Shown piece by piece: positions 46,101 to 58,439 of a stretch of 64,000 nucleotides of DNA (positions are counted from its first letter, which is position 1; each line of letters begins with the position of its first letter). Made by a program: the position numbers and the translations under genes. Location of the stretch: positions 4,407,001-4,471,000 of the forward strand of contig CM055318.2 of assembly GCA_029255685.2 (NCBI GenBank), read 5' to 3'. Below the pieces are notes generated by a model. It was not told where the DNA came from, searched no databases, and saw only the letters and a program-made list of their open reading frames with translations. Origin of the DNA: Silene conica (Eukaryota; Streptophyta; Magnoliopsida; Caryophyllales; Caryophyllaceae).

Positions 46101-47489
46101 CTGCAACAATCAACAAATAAAACCAACAACAGAAACACAATAAGAACACAACATTCATAGTTAGGTTCATGTTTATGCCTCATTTGTATCAGCAAATCAT
46201 GACAGGTCATTAATCCCGCATAGACTAGGTAATCCTGACCAAAGTCTCTACTTGAAATGAGATTAGAATGAAAATATAACAAACCATGAAAGATCAAATT
46301 CTAATTCGTCAACCATTATTCCCAAGTTTCAATTGAACCAGAGAATCATTATTCTTTGGTTATGTTATAATGAATGGATTACTAAAGTGGTCGCACTTCT
46401 TTCTATTGTAAAGTTTTACAGTTCTCAACGCAATTTTCTTTTTAGACTATGTTTGGGAACCTTGAATTGGAATTAAATTACATAATTGAAATATTTGAAG
46501 TGTTTGGGATTCACAAGAATTTGAAATTGACTCAATTTCTTGTCAATTACAAGCTAGTTAAAATTTGGCGCTCTCAAATACCTACCATATAGCTCGACCC
46601 AAATCCGTCTCGTCAAAGTACAATTCTAATGTAATTCCAATTACAATTCCAAATTTTAGAATTGGATTTGGAATTGAATTCAAACATTTGGATTTCTACA
46701 ATTAAAATCATGAAAATAAAATCAATTCCGTGTTTCCAAACACTACCTTAGGTCATTCGGAAACAGGCTCTCTATACATTAGACCCCTCTATTGAGGCAC
46801 TAGGGTAATGATGGCGATGTTCCATAATTCATTAATGCCACACAGGAATCCTGATCAAACTCTCTACTTAGAAAATTGAAATGAAAATATAACAAAATAT
46901 GAAAGATCGGATTTTTAATCATAATAATTCATCAATCCATATACTAATCCTTACCAAAATTCCATACTTAGAAATCAAATTACAACAAAACATGAAAGAT
47001 CAAATTTTTTAACCATTTGGTACGAGCTATCTTAGCTCAACCACGAAGTTGGGTTCGATTCTCACACGTGACATAGTGCCGCTCATTAAACAAAACATTG
47101 GTCATATTTTTAATTTTTAATCATTGTAAATTCATTAACCCATATATTAATCCTTATCAAATTACATACTTAGAAATGAGATTAAAATCAAATTACAGCA
47201 AAACAAAAAAATTTAACCAATCTAACTCATTAACCCAATATACTAATCCTTGACAAATTCCATACTTAGAAATGAAATTACAACAAAACATGATAGATCA
47301 TTCTTAAACATTAGACTTCATTAATCCAATGAAAGATCAAATTTTTAACATCATAATCAACAAAAAGAGCAAACCCATATAATAATATCAAAAAACAAAC
47401 AAAACCCAGAATCTAATTCAACGAAAAAATACAAATTACAGAAGATTCAACGGGAAAAAAAATGAAAAAGAAAAAGAGAAAACGGGTAC
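46101..47489 (-). other. 5'-UTR intron of the uncharacterised gene
   Basis: A consensus donor (TTCAG|GTACCC at 47489) and a consensus acceptor with a T-rich tract (GTTGATTGTTGCAG|TTTC at 46101) bracket 1.39 kb upstream of the ATG at 45996-45998. I infer a short 5'-UTR exon right of 47490 and a second UTR segment at 45999-46100. Confidence 0.65.
46445..46747. mobile_element. PIF/Harbinger-like MITE
   Basis: A 303-bp element between TTA duplications (46442-46444, 46748-46750). The ends GACTATGTTTGGGAACC and GGTAGTGTTTGGAAACA (complement) are imperfect inverted repeats, and the interior is rich in AATTCCAATT/GAATTGGAATT foldbacks. It lies inside the 5'-UTR intron. Confidence 0.68.
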
Positions 47490-47539
47490 CTGAAGGTTCC
47501 GTGAAAAGAAGAAAGAATGAAGAGGAAGGAAGCTTTAAT

Positions 47540-48105
47540 TTTTCGGTAGAATTTTGAGAAATCTGCAAATACAAACAAAGTTGGAAGAATATAAAAAGAG
47601 TAGAGTTGTTAATTTAATAATTAATTTATATCTACACCATGATTCAAGGAACAAATATTATGAAGTTGAGTTGAAGCATGAAACTTTGCTGACTTGTTCA
47701 TTGAATATTACAAGTAATAGGATTCTTTATGTTTTTTTAATACTACTATTACATTATCTCTTATCCAATTAGGTAAAAAAATTTTACTTTTTTAAAAAAA
47801 TAAAATAAATGTGTGCTTTTATGAGTATTTAATTTACCCAAATTGTCATTAGTAAAGACACTATTCGTCACAAACGAAGAAGAATAGTGTCCTTCAAATT
47901 ACAAATTAAGGTGAAATTAAAGCGAATATTGTAATATCCCTCTTAACCTTATAGTGTATGTCTTCCTTGAAACAAGCTGCTTAATTTATGAGATTTTGAA
48001 TTTATGGAGACAATTTAGTCATGTATGAGTATATTTTTTCATATCATAAGATTTATGTATATTTTTTTTTAATGTGTTAAAAGTTAGTTTGAAAATTATT
48101 TGAAA
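47540..48105. other. Intergenic, promoter side of the uncharacterised gene
   Basis: No gene seen. A small foldback ACACTATTCGTCACAAACGA with AGAATAGTGTCC lies near 47865-47900 and resembles the end of a MITE. Confidence 0.4.
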
Positions 48106-49704
48106 CTAGAGTTCATGCCCGGCCGTTGGCCGGGTAATATTCAAAATAATTTCTAAATATTTATTTTGAAATTGTTGCATTGATCGGAAACATTTTTTTA
48201 ACAAATATAATAGACGAATTTGATTTATCATGACTTTTATGCAGCTTATGACTATTGTATATTCAATATTTTCCAAATTTTAACTGAGTAGTGTAGCAAA
48301 CTACTAATATTATATTTCCAATTAATTTTTCTCGTTGATTTCTAATTCGTATTGTTTACTTTAAATAATATCTTCGTATCTGGTTAAGTTCTCCAATCAT
48401 AGAAGTTTGTGAGTTAGAGTTGTAGTATTGCAATTAGGGTCGTAGCCAATGTCTGAAATCAACGGGAGTAAATGGGTAGTGGTATAGAAAACTCGAAAAA
48501 AGGTGGTGTAATTTTTATTTTAGGTTAGATTTATTTTGTGTAAGATTGTAAAACGGTGTAATTTACTTAAAAATATTTAGAAACAGACTAAAATATAACG
48601 ATATTAATAATGGGCGGACATAGTTATAACTTATAAGAGTAATTTATTTTACAATTAACTTGTGTAAGTCCATCTTAAAAAAAAAAAAAAAGGTTTAGCT
48701 ACTCAAATTTTCAATAGTCATTCACGCTTTGAGTTGGATTTCATGTGATTTGGAGTCGCAGAGTTTGGTCAGCTTGTTTTTTTTTTCTTTTTTTTATTTG
48801 GGGATTATATAAAATTTTAAGTCTTATTTTTAAGACTTCTACTGAAATACTACGTTTATTAGGTAATCATGACAAATTTACATTATCTTTTAATATAACT
48901 TCCTCATTTTGTTAAACGATTAAGTTTACTCTACATTTAACTTTTAACGCAATTGTAATCTTTCTAATATTTTTTATTTTTATTTTTTCTAAATAGTTTA
49001 CAAATCTTGAACTCTTTGTTTAAAAAGTTCATCTTTTGAATATATATAATAAATAAACAAATTCTTAACCGAATTCTTTGATGAGTAATATAAAATTTTT
49101 GTAATTATAATCATAAAAAAAAACAATCATCTTGAGCTACCTAATCTCCACTTCTATGTAAAAAATTGAAGGCTTTGCATGTGTCGTTTCATTTGTTTCA
49201 TTATTACGGATAAAAATATGTAATTCTCTTTGTATTAATCCTTCATAAAACAAATAGCCTCACAATATAAAGGAAAAATACATCGGTGATAGTCTTAGTA
49301 TTGAACTATGAAACTTTAACGTAAATTGAAAAGAAATTGCTCGCAAAATAGGTTGTATCTACTTTCTCAGTATCATAAACGAATTGATTACTTAAGTAGA
49401 TCAATTTATGTCGTAATCAATACAAATTTTGATATAATGAACGTCAAAATTTTGATATAGACGCAACGGTTTTATATACATATACAGGTGGTAGAGTTTG
49501 GGGTTTTGGAAACTTATAATTTAATAATGGTAAAATCTAATTAAGACTTTTTTATTTTATCTTACGTAAATAACAACTTTAATTAAATAAAATTAATAAA
49601 AACAAATTAAGTAGCTAATATAATAAATTATTGACCACTACAAAACAATAGCCAAAGAAATCGTTCAAAAGTTCCTCTTTTAAGTATTTAGATAGATAGA
49701 TAGA
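48106..49704 (-). mobile_element. Probable non-autonomous Helitron
   Basis: On the minus strand the 3' end has the hairpin CCCGGCC-AAC-GGCCGGG (48118-48134), then CATGAACT and CTAG (48106-48109), followed by target T. The likely 5' end on the same strand is TCTATCTATCTATCTAAATA at 49704, with target A at 49705, leading into TACTTAAAAGAGGAAC, a common Helitron start. The 1.6-kb length and lack of Rep/helicase make it non-autonomous. Another 5'-like end at about 50900 leaves the true 5' border uncertain. Confidence 0.6.
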
Positions 49705-49870
49705 TTATTACGAAATAGTATGTCTGATCTTATAGAAGTATTATGATACAATATCATAAACTATATGATTCCATATAAAGTCGTAATCTAATCCTTATAT
49801 CAACTATATTGTTATTGTGCTTTATGTGCGTACGCTTATGAAAAACAAAAACAACAAACGCGAATAATCA

Positions 49871-50064
49871 TTACATGAACTGTTCAATAAGCACATCCAC
49901 GGCTTCACCTTTGTTTTCACTACTACCACGCAAAAATAGACGATGCTTCTCTACTCCTGCCAACGCTCCTCCATGCCCTTGGCTAGCCGGCCCTTTGAAA
50001 ATAAACCCGCTTTGCACACTTTCGTACGTATAGTATAAGTTGAAATCGTATTTTTTTTGCTGAT
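49871..50064 (-). pseudogene. Orphan terminal exon or captured gene fragment
   Basis: An open minus-strand frame of about 64 codons starts right after a strong 3' splice site (TTACTAAT branch-like motif, then TTTTTTTTGTGTCCAG) and ends in TAA. Its GC content is well above the flanks. The encoded piece contains YTYESVQSGFIFKGP and HRLFLRGSSENKGEAVDVLI, which I do not recognise. No upstream exon is evident. It lies between two Helitron-type 5' ends, so I infer a gene fragment carried by a Helitron, though it could be a real last exon. Confidence 0.35.
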
Positions 50065-50459
50065 CTGGACACAAAAAAAATTGCATTAGTAATAATAATT
50101 AGAACGAAATAATAATCCGAGTTAGGATTATTTAGTCATTTTAGTATTAAATAGAATAATATTACTCATCTAGTTTCATATAATGCAAATTACATTACTT
50201 TTTGGTATATTGGTATTGTGATTCGACCGTTTATATTATAGGTACCAAAAAGAGAAGAGTCGGATTGAATAAAATGAAATGAGATGAAACTCATACCGCC
50301 GATAGCATTATATTACATAACTTATAAATTTTTAAAACTCGGAAAAAATAAATGTAAACTCGATTTCTAATGGTGTAATGTAATATAACATAACTTATAC
50401 TTGTAGTGCAACTCTATCAATGGCTTTTACTTGTAGTGCAACTTATTTGCATTAAATTT

Positions 50460-50900
50460 TTTTATCTTGTTTAAACAAATTTTAATTAAATATTAAATAC
50501 AACTGGTAAAAAGAGTTAAGAGTCAATAATATCTCTATTCTAATTATTTTTTATTTATATATATAATTTATGTCAATAATATCTCTATTCTAATTATTTT
50601 TTATTTATATATATAATTTTATTCAATTAAAATAATAGCCAATAAAATAGCTCCAAATTAATAGTCAATGAAATCGCTCAAAAAGTTCATCAAAATTTTT
50701 ATCTTATTTAAACAACAACTTTTAATTAAATATTAAATACAACTGATAAAAAGAGTTAAGAGTCAATAATATCTCTATTCTAATTATTTTTTATTTATAT
50801 ATATAATTTATTCAATTAAAACAATAGCCAATAAATTGCTCCAAACTAATAGCCAATGAAATCGCTCGAAAAGTTCCTTTTTTAAGTATATATATATTGA
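50460..50900 (-). repeat. Tandemly duplicated Helitron 5' region
   Basis: A segment containing GAGTTAAGAGTCAATAATAT and TAATTATTTTTTATTTATAT occurs at about 50510, 50573 (partial) and 50758. The companion AATAGCCAATAAA..CTCCAAA..AATGAAATCGCTC occurs at 50632 and 50824. The right end reads, on the minus strand, TCAATATATATATACTTAAA followed by AAAGGAACTTTTCGAGCG, like Helitron 5' ends. Confidence 0.6.
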
Positions 50901-51690
50901 TATTGATGTTAAGATTATGAGTAGTTAGGAGAGTCTATTTAACCATTTAGTCACACTAGGTTGAAGTATTATAATTAGTAGAAACAAATTGATTAAGCAA
51001 ATTATAAATGAAGGATTTGATTGACATGTTTGACTAGTATATTACCGGTACCAGATTTAGTAAAGATGTTAATTGATAAGCTTAGGTTAATAGATTGTTG
51101 ACTTGTTGTATACAAGTGTAAATTATGGAATCATGGACATATTCATTTTCTACAAGGGTATGGCATCTTAAACGTGTTTTTCGCATTCTTTCTAACGTAC
51201 TCAAAAAATTCAGCTAAATTCAATACAAGGTATTCTTAGAATAAAGTCTTATAGGTCGAAACGAATAACGAAGCAGACTACAAAAAGAAGAAATAAACAT
51301 ACAAGTATCTTTACTTCCTCGTGTGTATAAATATAAATATAGAAAATAATTCTGGATCGGAGGCATATAAAATTATATGTACGAGAGTTTTTCTACAACA
51401 GTATAACGGTGGTAATTTTTTTAATTCCTTTTTTGACAATAATAAATTTCAAGTTATGCTGCTTTTATCCATTATACCATATTTATCTTCGAAAAATAAG
51501 ATGCTTTTCATATAAGCAACAAAACGTAAAGACTTCATAAAAATCAGCTAAATAAACATATCAGATTAATCGCTTGAGCTAGTTAAATGGATCTCGTTAA
51601 TAAGAGCAAAACAACAACAATTGTGAATTGAAAACGCTTGCAGTTAGACTTGGGCCTATATTTTGATATTGGACCAACTCATACAGGATG

Positions 51691-52351
51691 TTGGGGCTGT
51701 ATAAAGGTTCAAATTCGGACCGAATCGGTATAGACCGCATATCGGCTCCATCTCAATGTCACCCGTAGACCGGACCATAGAGCTCAAAGAACGGACCTGG
51801 ACCGACTTTTAGGTCCGGTTTAGACCCGGACGGTCAACCCTTTGGACCAACTTCTTCTCAATGTCATGGTTTCAAGCAATAAATTCATAATTAATAAGTT
51901 ATATTGTGCACTACATATAATATTTTATAATTTTTTTTATAAATTTTATAAATTTTTTTATAAATTTTATAACTTTTATAAATTTTTTTTAAAAAATAAC
52001 AAAAAGATACCAAAATTCATCCAAAGTCCAAAGTCGAAACAAAATAATATTTGAACTTTCAAGTATAAGAAAAAATTGTAGTTTAAGAGGCAAATATTAA
52101 ATAGTTATAGAGTTATGGACTTGTGGTAATTTAGAACCCAAGTTAAGGAATTACAAATATTCAATGATTTTCACATAATATTTACAAAATTATTTTCTGG
52201 ACGGTCCATAAGATTGACCCTAGGTTAAGACCGGTTAGGACAGTAGACCGGTGCTAACCCGTGGACCTGACCTATAGGTGGCCGGTCCATTCCGGTATGA
52301 CCCTTGCGGTCCGGTCCGGTTCACCGATCCGGGTGGAATTTTGTACAGTCC
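51691..52351. mobile_element. hAT-like element with GGTCCGG-rich ends
   Basis: Ends with GGGGCTGTATAAA (left) and GGACTGTACAAAA (complement of right), flanked by TACAGGATG (51682-51690) and TACAGGTTG (52352-52360), 8 of 9 identical. Subterminal zones are rich in GGTCCGG/CCGGACC-type repeats around an AT-rich core. This is an organisation like the 30726 element. It is non-coding. Confidence 0.6.
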
Positions 52352-52360
52352 TACAGGTTG

Positions 52361-53200
52361 TAGAGATTGAATACAAACCAATGATTATTACGCAAATCAT
52401 TTACCAAAAGGATAGAACCCGCCCTTTATAATTTGTCCACCCTCTAACTTCACAAATCCTTATTAAAGACGGACAATATTCGTCATAAGCTGAAAACGCT
52501 CTAACTAACCCATAAATCCTTCAAATTTAACTATGGCTTTCTCCCCCTCCCCCCCCCCCCCCCCCCCCACCCCAAAAACGGATAAACCAACATACGACCA
52601 AATTAACCGACAGTGTTGTTACAAAAAAATTACTCATCAATTACTTCCGAAATATTTAGGCTTATATTAGAAAGATTTTGACTTGTGATGAATTATTGAA
52701 CTATATCAAAGAAGCTTCATTACTAAATTTAACGGATAATTAACAGTGTTTATTTTGACTGGTGAAGAATTGAGCTCTGTCAAAGAAATAAAGGTTGGGG
52801 GTGAAATATTTATTGAGAACGCCCAACCATGGCGCTACACAACAAGCATGTGTTGTGTGTCACGGTGTGTAACTTTTATCAGATCGTGGGGCACACCCTT
52901 GTCTAACTCTAGGGCAAAATGTAAGCAACAAGGTGTCTCATACTAGTGAGGGATCGTCCACTAGCACGTATCTCGGATTTCGGGGGTGTATCGAGAATCC
53001 TAGTCACGATTATCAACGTCTGACACACAAAGGCACTAAAAGTAAGCAATACGGTTATTGAAATCAATATCAAGCTTAATAATGAGAAGCAGTACTCATT
53101 GACTAACATATTTCGTAGAGGCAAAATTGATATTTCTTAGTTGGTAACAGGATACATTGAAGTTGCAGAATAATCACAATCCTAAGGTTCCAATTCTCTT
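52361..53200. other. Intergenic, nothing coding recognised
   Basis: Contains a MITE-like CACAAATCCTTATTAAAGACGG piece (about 52451), the poly-C run (52549-52568) and a frame of 66 codons at 52746-52946 without a recognisable domain. Confidence 0.45.
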
Positions 53201-53789
53201 TCTAAAAAAAACTAAACCCTAATTCAACATCTTTAGGGGTTGTCGTCTACCTTTTTTGGTGGAGGTAAGCCCCAAATTTTCCGTTTCGTTCTTCTTTAAT
53301 TATTTTTACACTAATAACCTCTTGCCTCTCCTTTATTGGAGACTTGTTCTCACCTTTGTGTGAGTTTTGTTCTCACCTTTTGGTGAGTTTTGTCCTCACC
53401 TTTTGGTGAGTTTTGTCCTCACCTTTTGGTGAGATTTTCCCCTCTATTTGAGAGGTTCAAGAATTAAGTGGAAGATCGGCGCCTTCATTGTTGATCCTAT
53501 GGAGATAAAACTGTTGTCAGATTGCTCGCTACAAACTTTTTGGTCAAAAGAACTTATTCTTGTCAATGCTTTAGAAAATTTGGAGACCCTCTTGTGAAAA
53601 GCCGCAGAAGACGATATGTTAGAGGATGTGCAGAAGCGTCTCATGAGCCCATCAAGTTTAGAAATTTTCCGTTGATCGAGAATTTAGTTTATTTGATTTT
53701 AATCGTTTTGTGTCCTGTCATTCTTGACATATGTTGTAACTACCATGAAACTTTTGATTAATGAAACGATTTTTCCCTTAAAAAAAAAC
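53200..53789 (+). mobile_element. Probable LINE 3' fragment or retroposon with A tail
   Basis: A block of unlike composition that ends ...GATTTTTCCCTT then nine A (about 53780-53788). The segment TTGATTAATGAAACGATTTT before the tail resembles 3' UTRs of plant LINEs. No reverse-transcriptase frame remains. Confidence 0.4.
53345..53434. repeat. 23-bp tandem repeat of a perfect hairpin
   Basis: CTCACCTTTTGGTGAG followed by TTTTGTC is repeated with a 23-bp period (53372, 53395, 53418), preceded by a variant at 53349. Each unit is a 6-bp stem with a TTTT loop. Confidence 0.85.
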
Positions 53790-54730
53790 GTATCTTAAAC
53801 TAAAAACGAGACTCCAAGATTCGACACATAGGAAGTAATCTTGGACTACTAAACGATACAAAAAAAACTAGAATTGAAAATACAAAAGCTAAATAAGAAT
53901 TCTAAGGACTCAAAATGAAAAGACCGCGCGTGCAAATTCTTGACTATGAAGCTAGAATTGCGGCTAAAATATGCAGCTCTTTACATTGTACGTCCGTGCC
54001 TAAACCGCCATTTTCATTTCATTAACAGGACACGCTACGATACGAAGCCCATCCATGTCAGGGCTCATCTTTTTCTTCTCCAAACGCGATAATAAATCAG
54101 CACAACCCAGCTCCATCCCTAATATCAATTGGTCTTGAATATGACGGGTCGGGTGAAGAGACGGATAATGACACTCCAAAACGGGTAGGGGGGGCAAAGT
54201 GGGACACTCCCATGTGCTTCCCTCTCTCCTTTAAATGGGCATTTTGTGAGACGAAATGGTATCCGTCTTCTCCTTGTGACGGATACCCTCCGTCTACCAG
54301 GAGAATTTGTGCTCTAATGTATCACTAAACGAGCATCTAAACTTGATAGTCATCCAAGCAACTTTAAAATGATCATTATCATCATCAATATATTTATAAT
54401 TTTTCTCAAGTTTTTCCCCTAACCCACATAATAAATTGACTTTTAAAAGTAAGATAATTCCACTCAAAATTCATTACATTTTCTCACTACTTTTCGACAA
54501 AAAAATAAAACATATTTTACATATTTTTAACGGTCACTTTTTGACGAAATTTAAGTGTTTGACTCTTGGTATGTACTCCTACTTCCCACTCAAATAACAA
54601 ACAAATAAAATTGAACATCTTTGCTCATTGTTGCAACACAAATCAAATCCTTTTGTCAATGCGTTCATCTTTATCAACAAAAAGTTGAAACATTTGGCAT
54701 GTTACCTTTCAATATACGTACTACAATCAC

Positions 54731-54949
54731 AAATTCTTATTTCACACCGTCGTTTTTTATCTGAAATAATAAGATGGTATTTTGTAACTATTTTACAGCC
54801 AAATGTAACCACAAGTCCACAATAGTATGGTCAATGTTACAGCTTATGATAACTTGTTTGTAAATAATGGTTACATTTGACTGTAAAATGGTTACAAAAT
54901 CCCGTCTTATTATTTCAGACCAAAATTGTGGTCTGAAGCAAGACCCACT
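54731..54949 (+). mobile_element. Foldback MITE, copy 1
   Basis: About 219 bp with long terminal inverted repeats (about 80 bp): CTGAAATAATAAGATGGTAT, TTTGTAACTATTTTACAGCC and the matching complement on the right (GGCTGTAAAA-like, GTCTTATTATTTCAGACC). The short unique middle is in the opposite orientation to copy 2 at 60762. The ends AAATTCTTATTT and AAGCAAGACCCACT agree between copies; no target duplication could be read. Confidence 0.75.
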
Positions 54950-57850
54950 AGACTATTTAATAAAGTCGACAAATTCTTGTTTAAGACGGAAGTATCTATC
55001 ATGGAGTCAAATAATGATCTATTTGTATAAATAAGACAAATATCTAACTCTTTTTTTAGACTTTTAAATTTTTATTTTCTTCATATAAATAAATATTAAG
55101 TGACTCGTTTTAATTTAAGACGGATATATCGAACTTTTATGGGTAATAAAGTGGACAAATACCATTTACAGCAATATCATCATCAACCCTTTTTCTTCAT
55201 ATGCGTTTTGAAAAGCACAACTTGTGAGCCCAACATTATAGATAAGTCTCATATCACATTCAACAAGTGTCCCTTAATTTGTAGGTCTATACCCTTCCAA
55301 AATGGACCAAAACCATACAATTCTGCTCGTTTCATGTTACCTTTGTTTTCTTGTGTTGTATACTTGTATCTACTGTCAGATTTTGAAATAAAATGTAAGG
55401 ATATTGTCAGGGACGGAGTTAGGAATTGCGACAAAAAATAAAAAATTTTCTAATTTTTTTCTCTTTGTGACGAGAGGGTCGAATTCTCCCGGGCCCATAC
55501 ATTCCCGCATCACCACATGGACTATGTAAGTCACCTTTTGGGGGCTGCAGTAGCCGAGTGGTCATCGTCTCAGCTGAGAGTCAAACTGGGACCTCTCAAC
55601 TCCTGCATTTCTGCAAACTTCAAGGTTTAACCCAGTTACCACTGGACTAACACCACTTGGTTGAAAAAAAAATTCTAAGAATTTCAATTTTTTCATTTTT
55701 CAGCGATGACAAGCTCACCTATTAGCCCCTTGACCCTTCCCCACTAAGTACCAAATTTGGGTGCTCAAATAAGTAAGATGGAATGACAATTTATTCACTG
55801 AAATGTACTACATAAACTTTGATTATCAGCAGAAGACGGGTTTCCTCCCGTCATAATTATGGTCCTCCACCGGTTGGAAACTTGCAATGTTGCATCAATT
55901 TATGTTTTGGGAGTTAGCTGAAGAAAGCAAACAAATTGAAGAGCCTTAGTTTACAAGTTGAAGAAATGAACAAATTAGACTAAAAGTAGTAAACCCCAAA
56001 ATGCCAAATTAAAGTAGGATCTTTTGTTGCTCTCCGTTCAAATAAACGTGGGTTTGTTTTCTATAAAGCCTACATCTATCGTGCTCGTTATTAACCAACG
56101 TAATCCTTGACAGAAACACATGATTTTAGAATTCATGTGAATTGGAAAATATTGTTTGATTGTCCTAGTACAAGTGCAATTCATTTAGGCATTCACACTT
56201 ACTTAGGTAAGTCATTTCTCCCATTATAGAGGAATTACAATTCATTGGAATTTCAAATTTATGTGAATTGGGGTAACCAAACAAAGGTCAATTTTGCAAT
56301 TCACGTGAATTTAAATTCCTACGTTTTTTAGTGGGTAACCAAACAACCTCTTAAATACTTGGGTAAAACAGTTTTCATAACTAATGTTGTAAGACCACAT
56401 GCAATTGACCAGAATATGTATATATGCAACAGTTTTACATGAATTTTTATATTGTTGATACAAACTTTACCATCAAATATATCTCGAATCATAATACCAC
56501 TCATGTATAAATTAGATTCCACAAACCACAATTCAACATTATTAAGTTGAGATCGCGTGCACGGGAGACTCCAACCATTCCTTATCGATTCAAATTTCAA
56601 TAAGCTAACGTCTTTCAAAGGTATCAAAACAATTCAGAATTGGTTTACAAAATTGAAATGAAGATTCTTCCTTATTTCACTAAATGCAGAATTTTCACAG
56701 ACGGCTTAATCAACACACCACGTTTTATAAACAAGACATTGACATGTAGGAGTAGTATATATTTTAGTTAACTACGATGAACAAATTTTGATTACAAAAT
56801 TGAAATGAAGATTTTCCCAATTTCACTAAATGTAGATTTTTCTCAATTTCACTAAATGCAGATTTCTCTCAGACGGCTAAATAACCCACCGGGTTTTATA
56901 AACAAGACATCGACAAGTAGGAATAGCATATACTCCGTATGTAGTTAAGTACGATGAACGAAATTTGATTACATAATTAAAATGAAGATTTTTCCCAATA
57001 TCACTAAATGCAGATTTTTCATAGACGGCTTAAACAACACACCACGCTTGATAAACCAAATATTGACTAGTAAGAGTAACATATATTTAGTTAACAACGA
57101 TGAACAAAATTTGTCGTTTCCTAATCGAGTTAGTTAATCCAATTTTACGCACAAAAACAACCAATTAATCATGCAAATAAAACTCATAGACATTTACCAA
57201 GACGTGAAGAAAACAACTTGTTTGGAGATAAACATGTCATATTATTATCATCGTATGTACGTGACCGCAACATCAACTTATTACAACTTACTACAAGTAG
57301 TAAAATACTTATAGTTTTGTCGATTCGATTCATTTTATATACGGATTAAACCATACAAACTCGAAATAATCTTACATATAAGATAATACAAATCCTACCC
57401 GATTAAAAAGAAAAGGTAAAAAAGGTAAAATGGTAAATTACATTTACACCCGTGGTAAAGAAATCTACTGCCTTAGTTTTTTTTACCCTAGTGAGAAAAA
57501 AACAGACAATAGCTCCTCAAAAATTTCGCGGTAAAAAAAACTACTACCAACACCAACTGTCATGTTTCGAATGTTTCCGTTTCGAATCTCGGTTTGAGAT
57601 TTGATCTCGTCGAGAAATTAATCTCAATCATTGATCATTGTCCAAGGGACATGAACCTGGACATGAACTTGGACATGTACGTCACGCGGTTAATATCGCC
57701 TCAAAATACGATCGACCGTCAATAATAACGTAAATTGATCAGATCGACCGACCGGGATATTGAACCGCCACGTCATCACCCACCACTAAAATAATTTACA
57801 CGATATTTCAACTAAGTTGGGGCCCACCAGAGAGGATATTTAGTTATACT
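54950..57850. other. Intergenic DNA with repeat pieces
   Basis: No gene supported. Pieces seen: a MITE-like segment with TTTAAGACGGA ends (about 54970-55130); a tRNA-like box A (TAGCCGAGTGG near 55551) without a proper box B; a TTTGTTTGGTTACCC/AATTCATGTGAATTGG-type MITE (about 56110-56345); and a repeat unit with TTTCACTAAATGCAGATTTT present near 56680, 56850 and 57000. Confidence 0.5.
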
Positions 57851-58288
57851 TCAGCGTACGGTAAGCCAAGCAGGGAGGTGAGACCCCACGCGCCGGCAAA
57901 ACCGAGTCACGCGCCATTCGGAAACGAGAGGTGATCGACATAGCGGACAGCTGAACTTCATCTGACCAATCCAACCGTCAAGGCAGTGCGTGTGGAACAC
58001 GTGCCGGCAAGTGAGTTCACGTACGTTGTCACGTTCTCGTAGACCGCTTAAGCAGAAGACGCAGTTATCGTCGTTGACGTCATCATCTTCGTCATCTTTG
58101 TCGTCGTCGGCGGCGGTGAAGGGTGAGGATAACGCGCCGCAGTGGATGGTACTGTGGACGGCGGAGGAGACGGCGGAAGGGGAGAAGAAGAGGGAGCGGA
58201 GTTTGGTGATGGCGGTGGCGATTAGGGAAAGGAGAAGGAAAGGTAGGGAGTCGGATGCGACGTCGTTTAGTTGGCTTTGTAAACCCAT
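57851..58288 (-). CDS. RHA2: RHA2-type RING-H2 E3 ubiquitin ligase
   Basis: An intronless 145-residue protein. The start MGLQSQLNDVASDSLPFLLL matches the N-terminal signature of Arabidopsis RHA2A, with a hydrophobic stretch at about 15-29. An acidic linker (61-74, mostly Asp) precedes a RING-H2 domain with C76, C79, C94, H96, H99, C102, C114, C117 and the typical CRHVFHTHCLDGW and CPLCRSPL context; the 11-residue gap before C114 is shared with RHA2 proteins. RHA2A and RHA2B act as E3 ligases and positive regulators of abscisic-acid responses. The C-terminal 28 residues (VSEWRVTRFCRRVG...) differ from Arabidopsis. The ORF is GC-rich, unlike its flanks. The start is the first ATG and fits the family. 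Confidence 0.93.
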   Translation of the reverse strand: MGLQSQLNDVASDSLPFLLLSLIATAITKLRSLFFSPSAVSSAVHSTIHCGALSSPFTAADDDKDDEDDDVNDDNCVFCLSGLRERDNVRELTCRHVFHTHCLDGWIGQMKFSCPLCRSPLVSEWRVTRFCRRVGSHLPAWLTVR

Positions 58289-58390
58289 GATTATTTTAGT
58301 ATTATTTTAATATGTGGGAGAATTTGTGAAATTGTGATGGTAGTGTTTTGAGTTTAATGGTGGTGATGAAATGTTTGGTGGGTATGTGTG

Positions 58391-58402
58391 GGATATATAA
58401 AG
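58391..58402 (-). promoter_or_regulatory. TATA box of the RHA2-like gene
   Basis: CTTTATATATCC on the minus strand lies about 103-114 bp upstream of the ATG. This is a near-consensus plant TATA box, implying a 5' UTR of roughly 70-80 nt. Confidence 0.7.
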
Positions 58403-58439
58403 GGGGAAGAAGGGAGAGAATAATAGAGATGAGAGTTTT

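Noticed and set aside
52746..52946. 66-codon plus-strand frame
   Set aside because: No family resemblance and no coding context in a repeat-rich region.
55541..55640. tRNA-like stretch with TAGCCGAGTGG
   Set aside because: There is no box B at a proper distance and no cloverleaf. It is probably a decayed SINE or chance.
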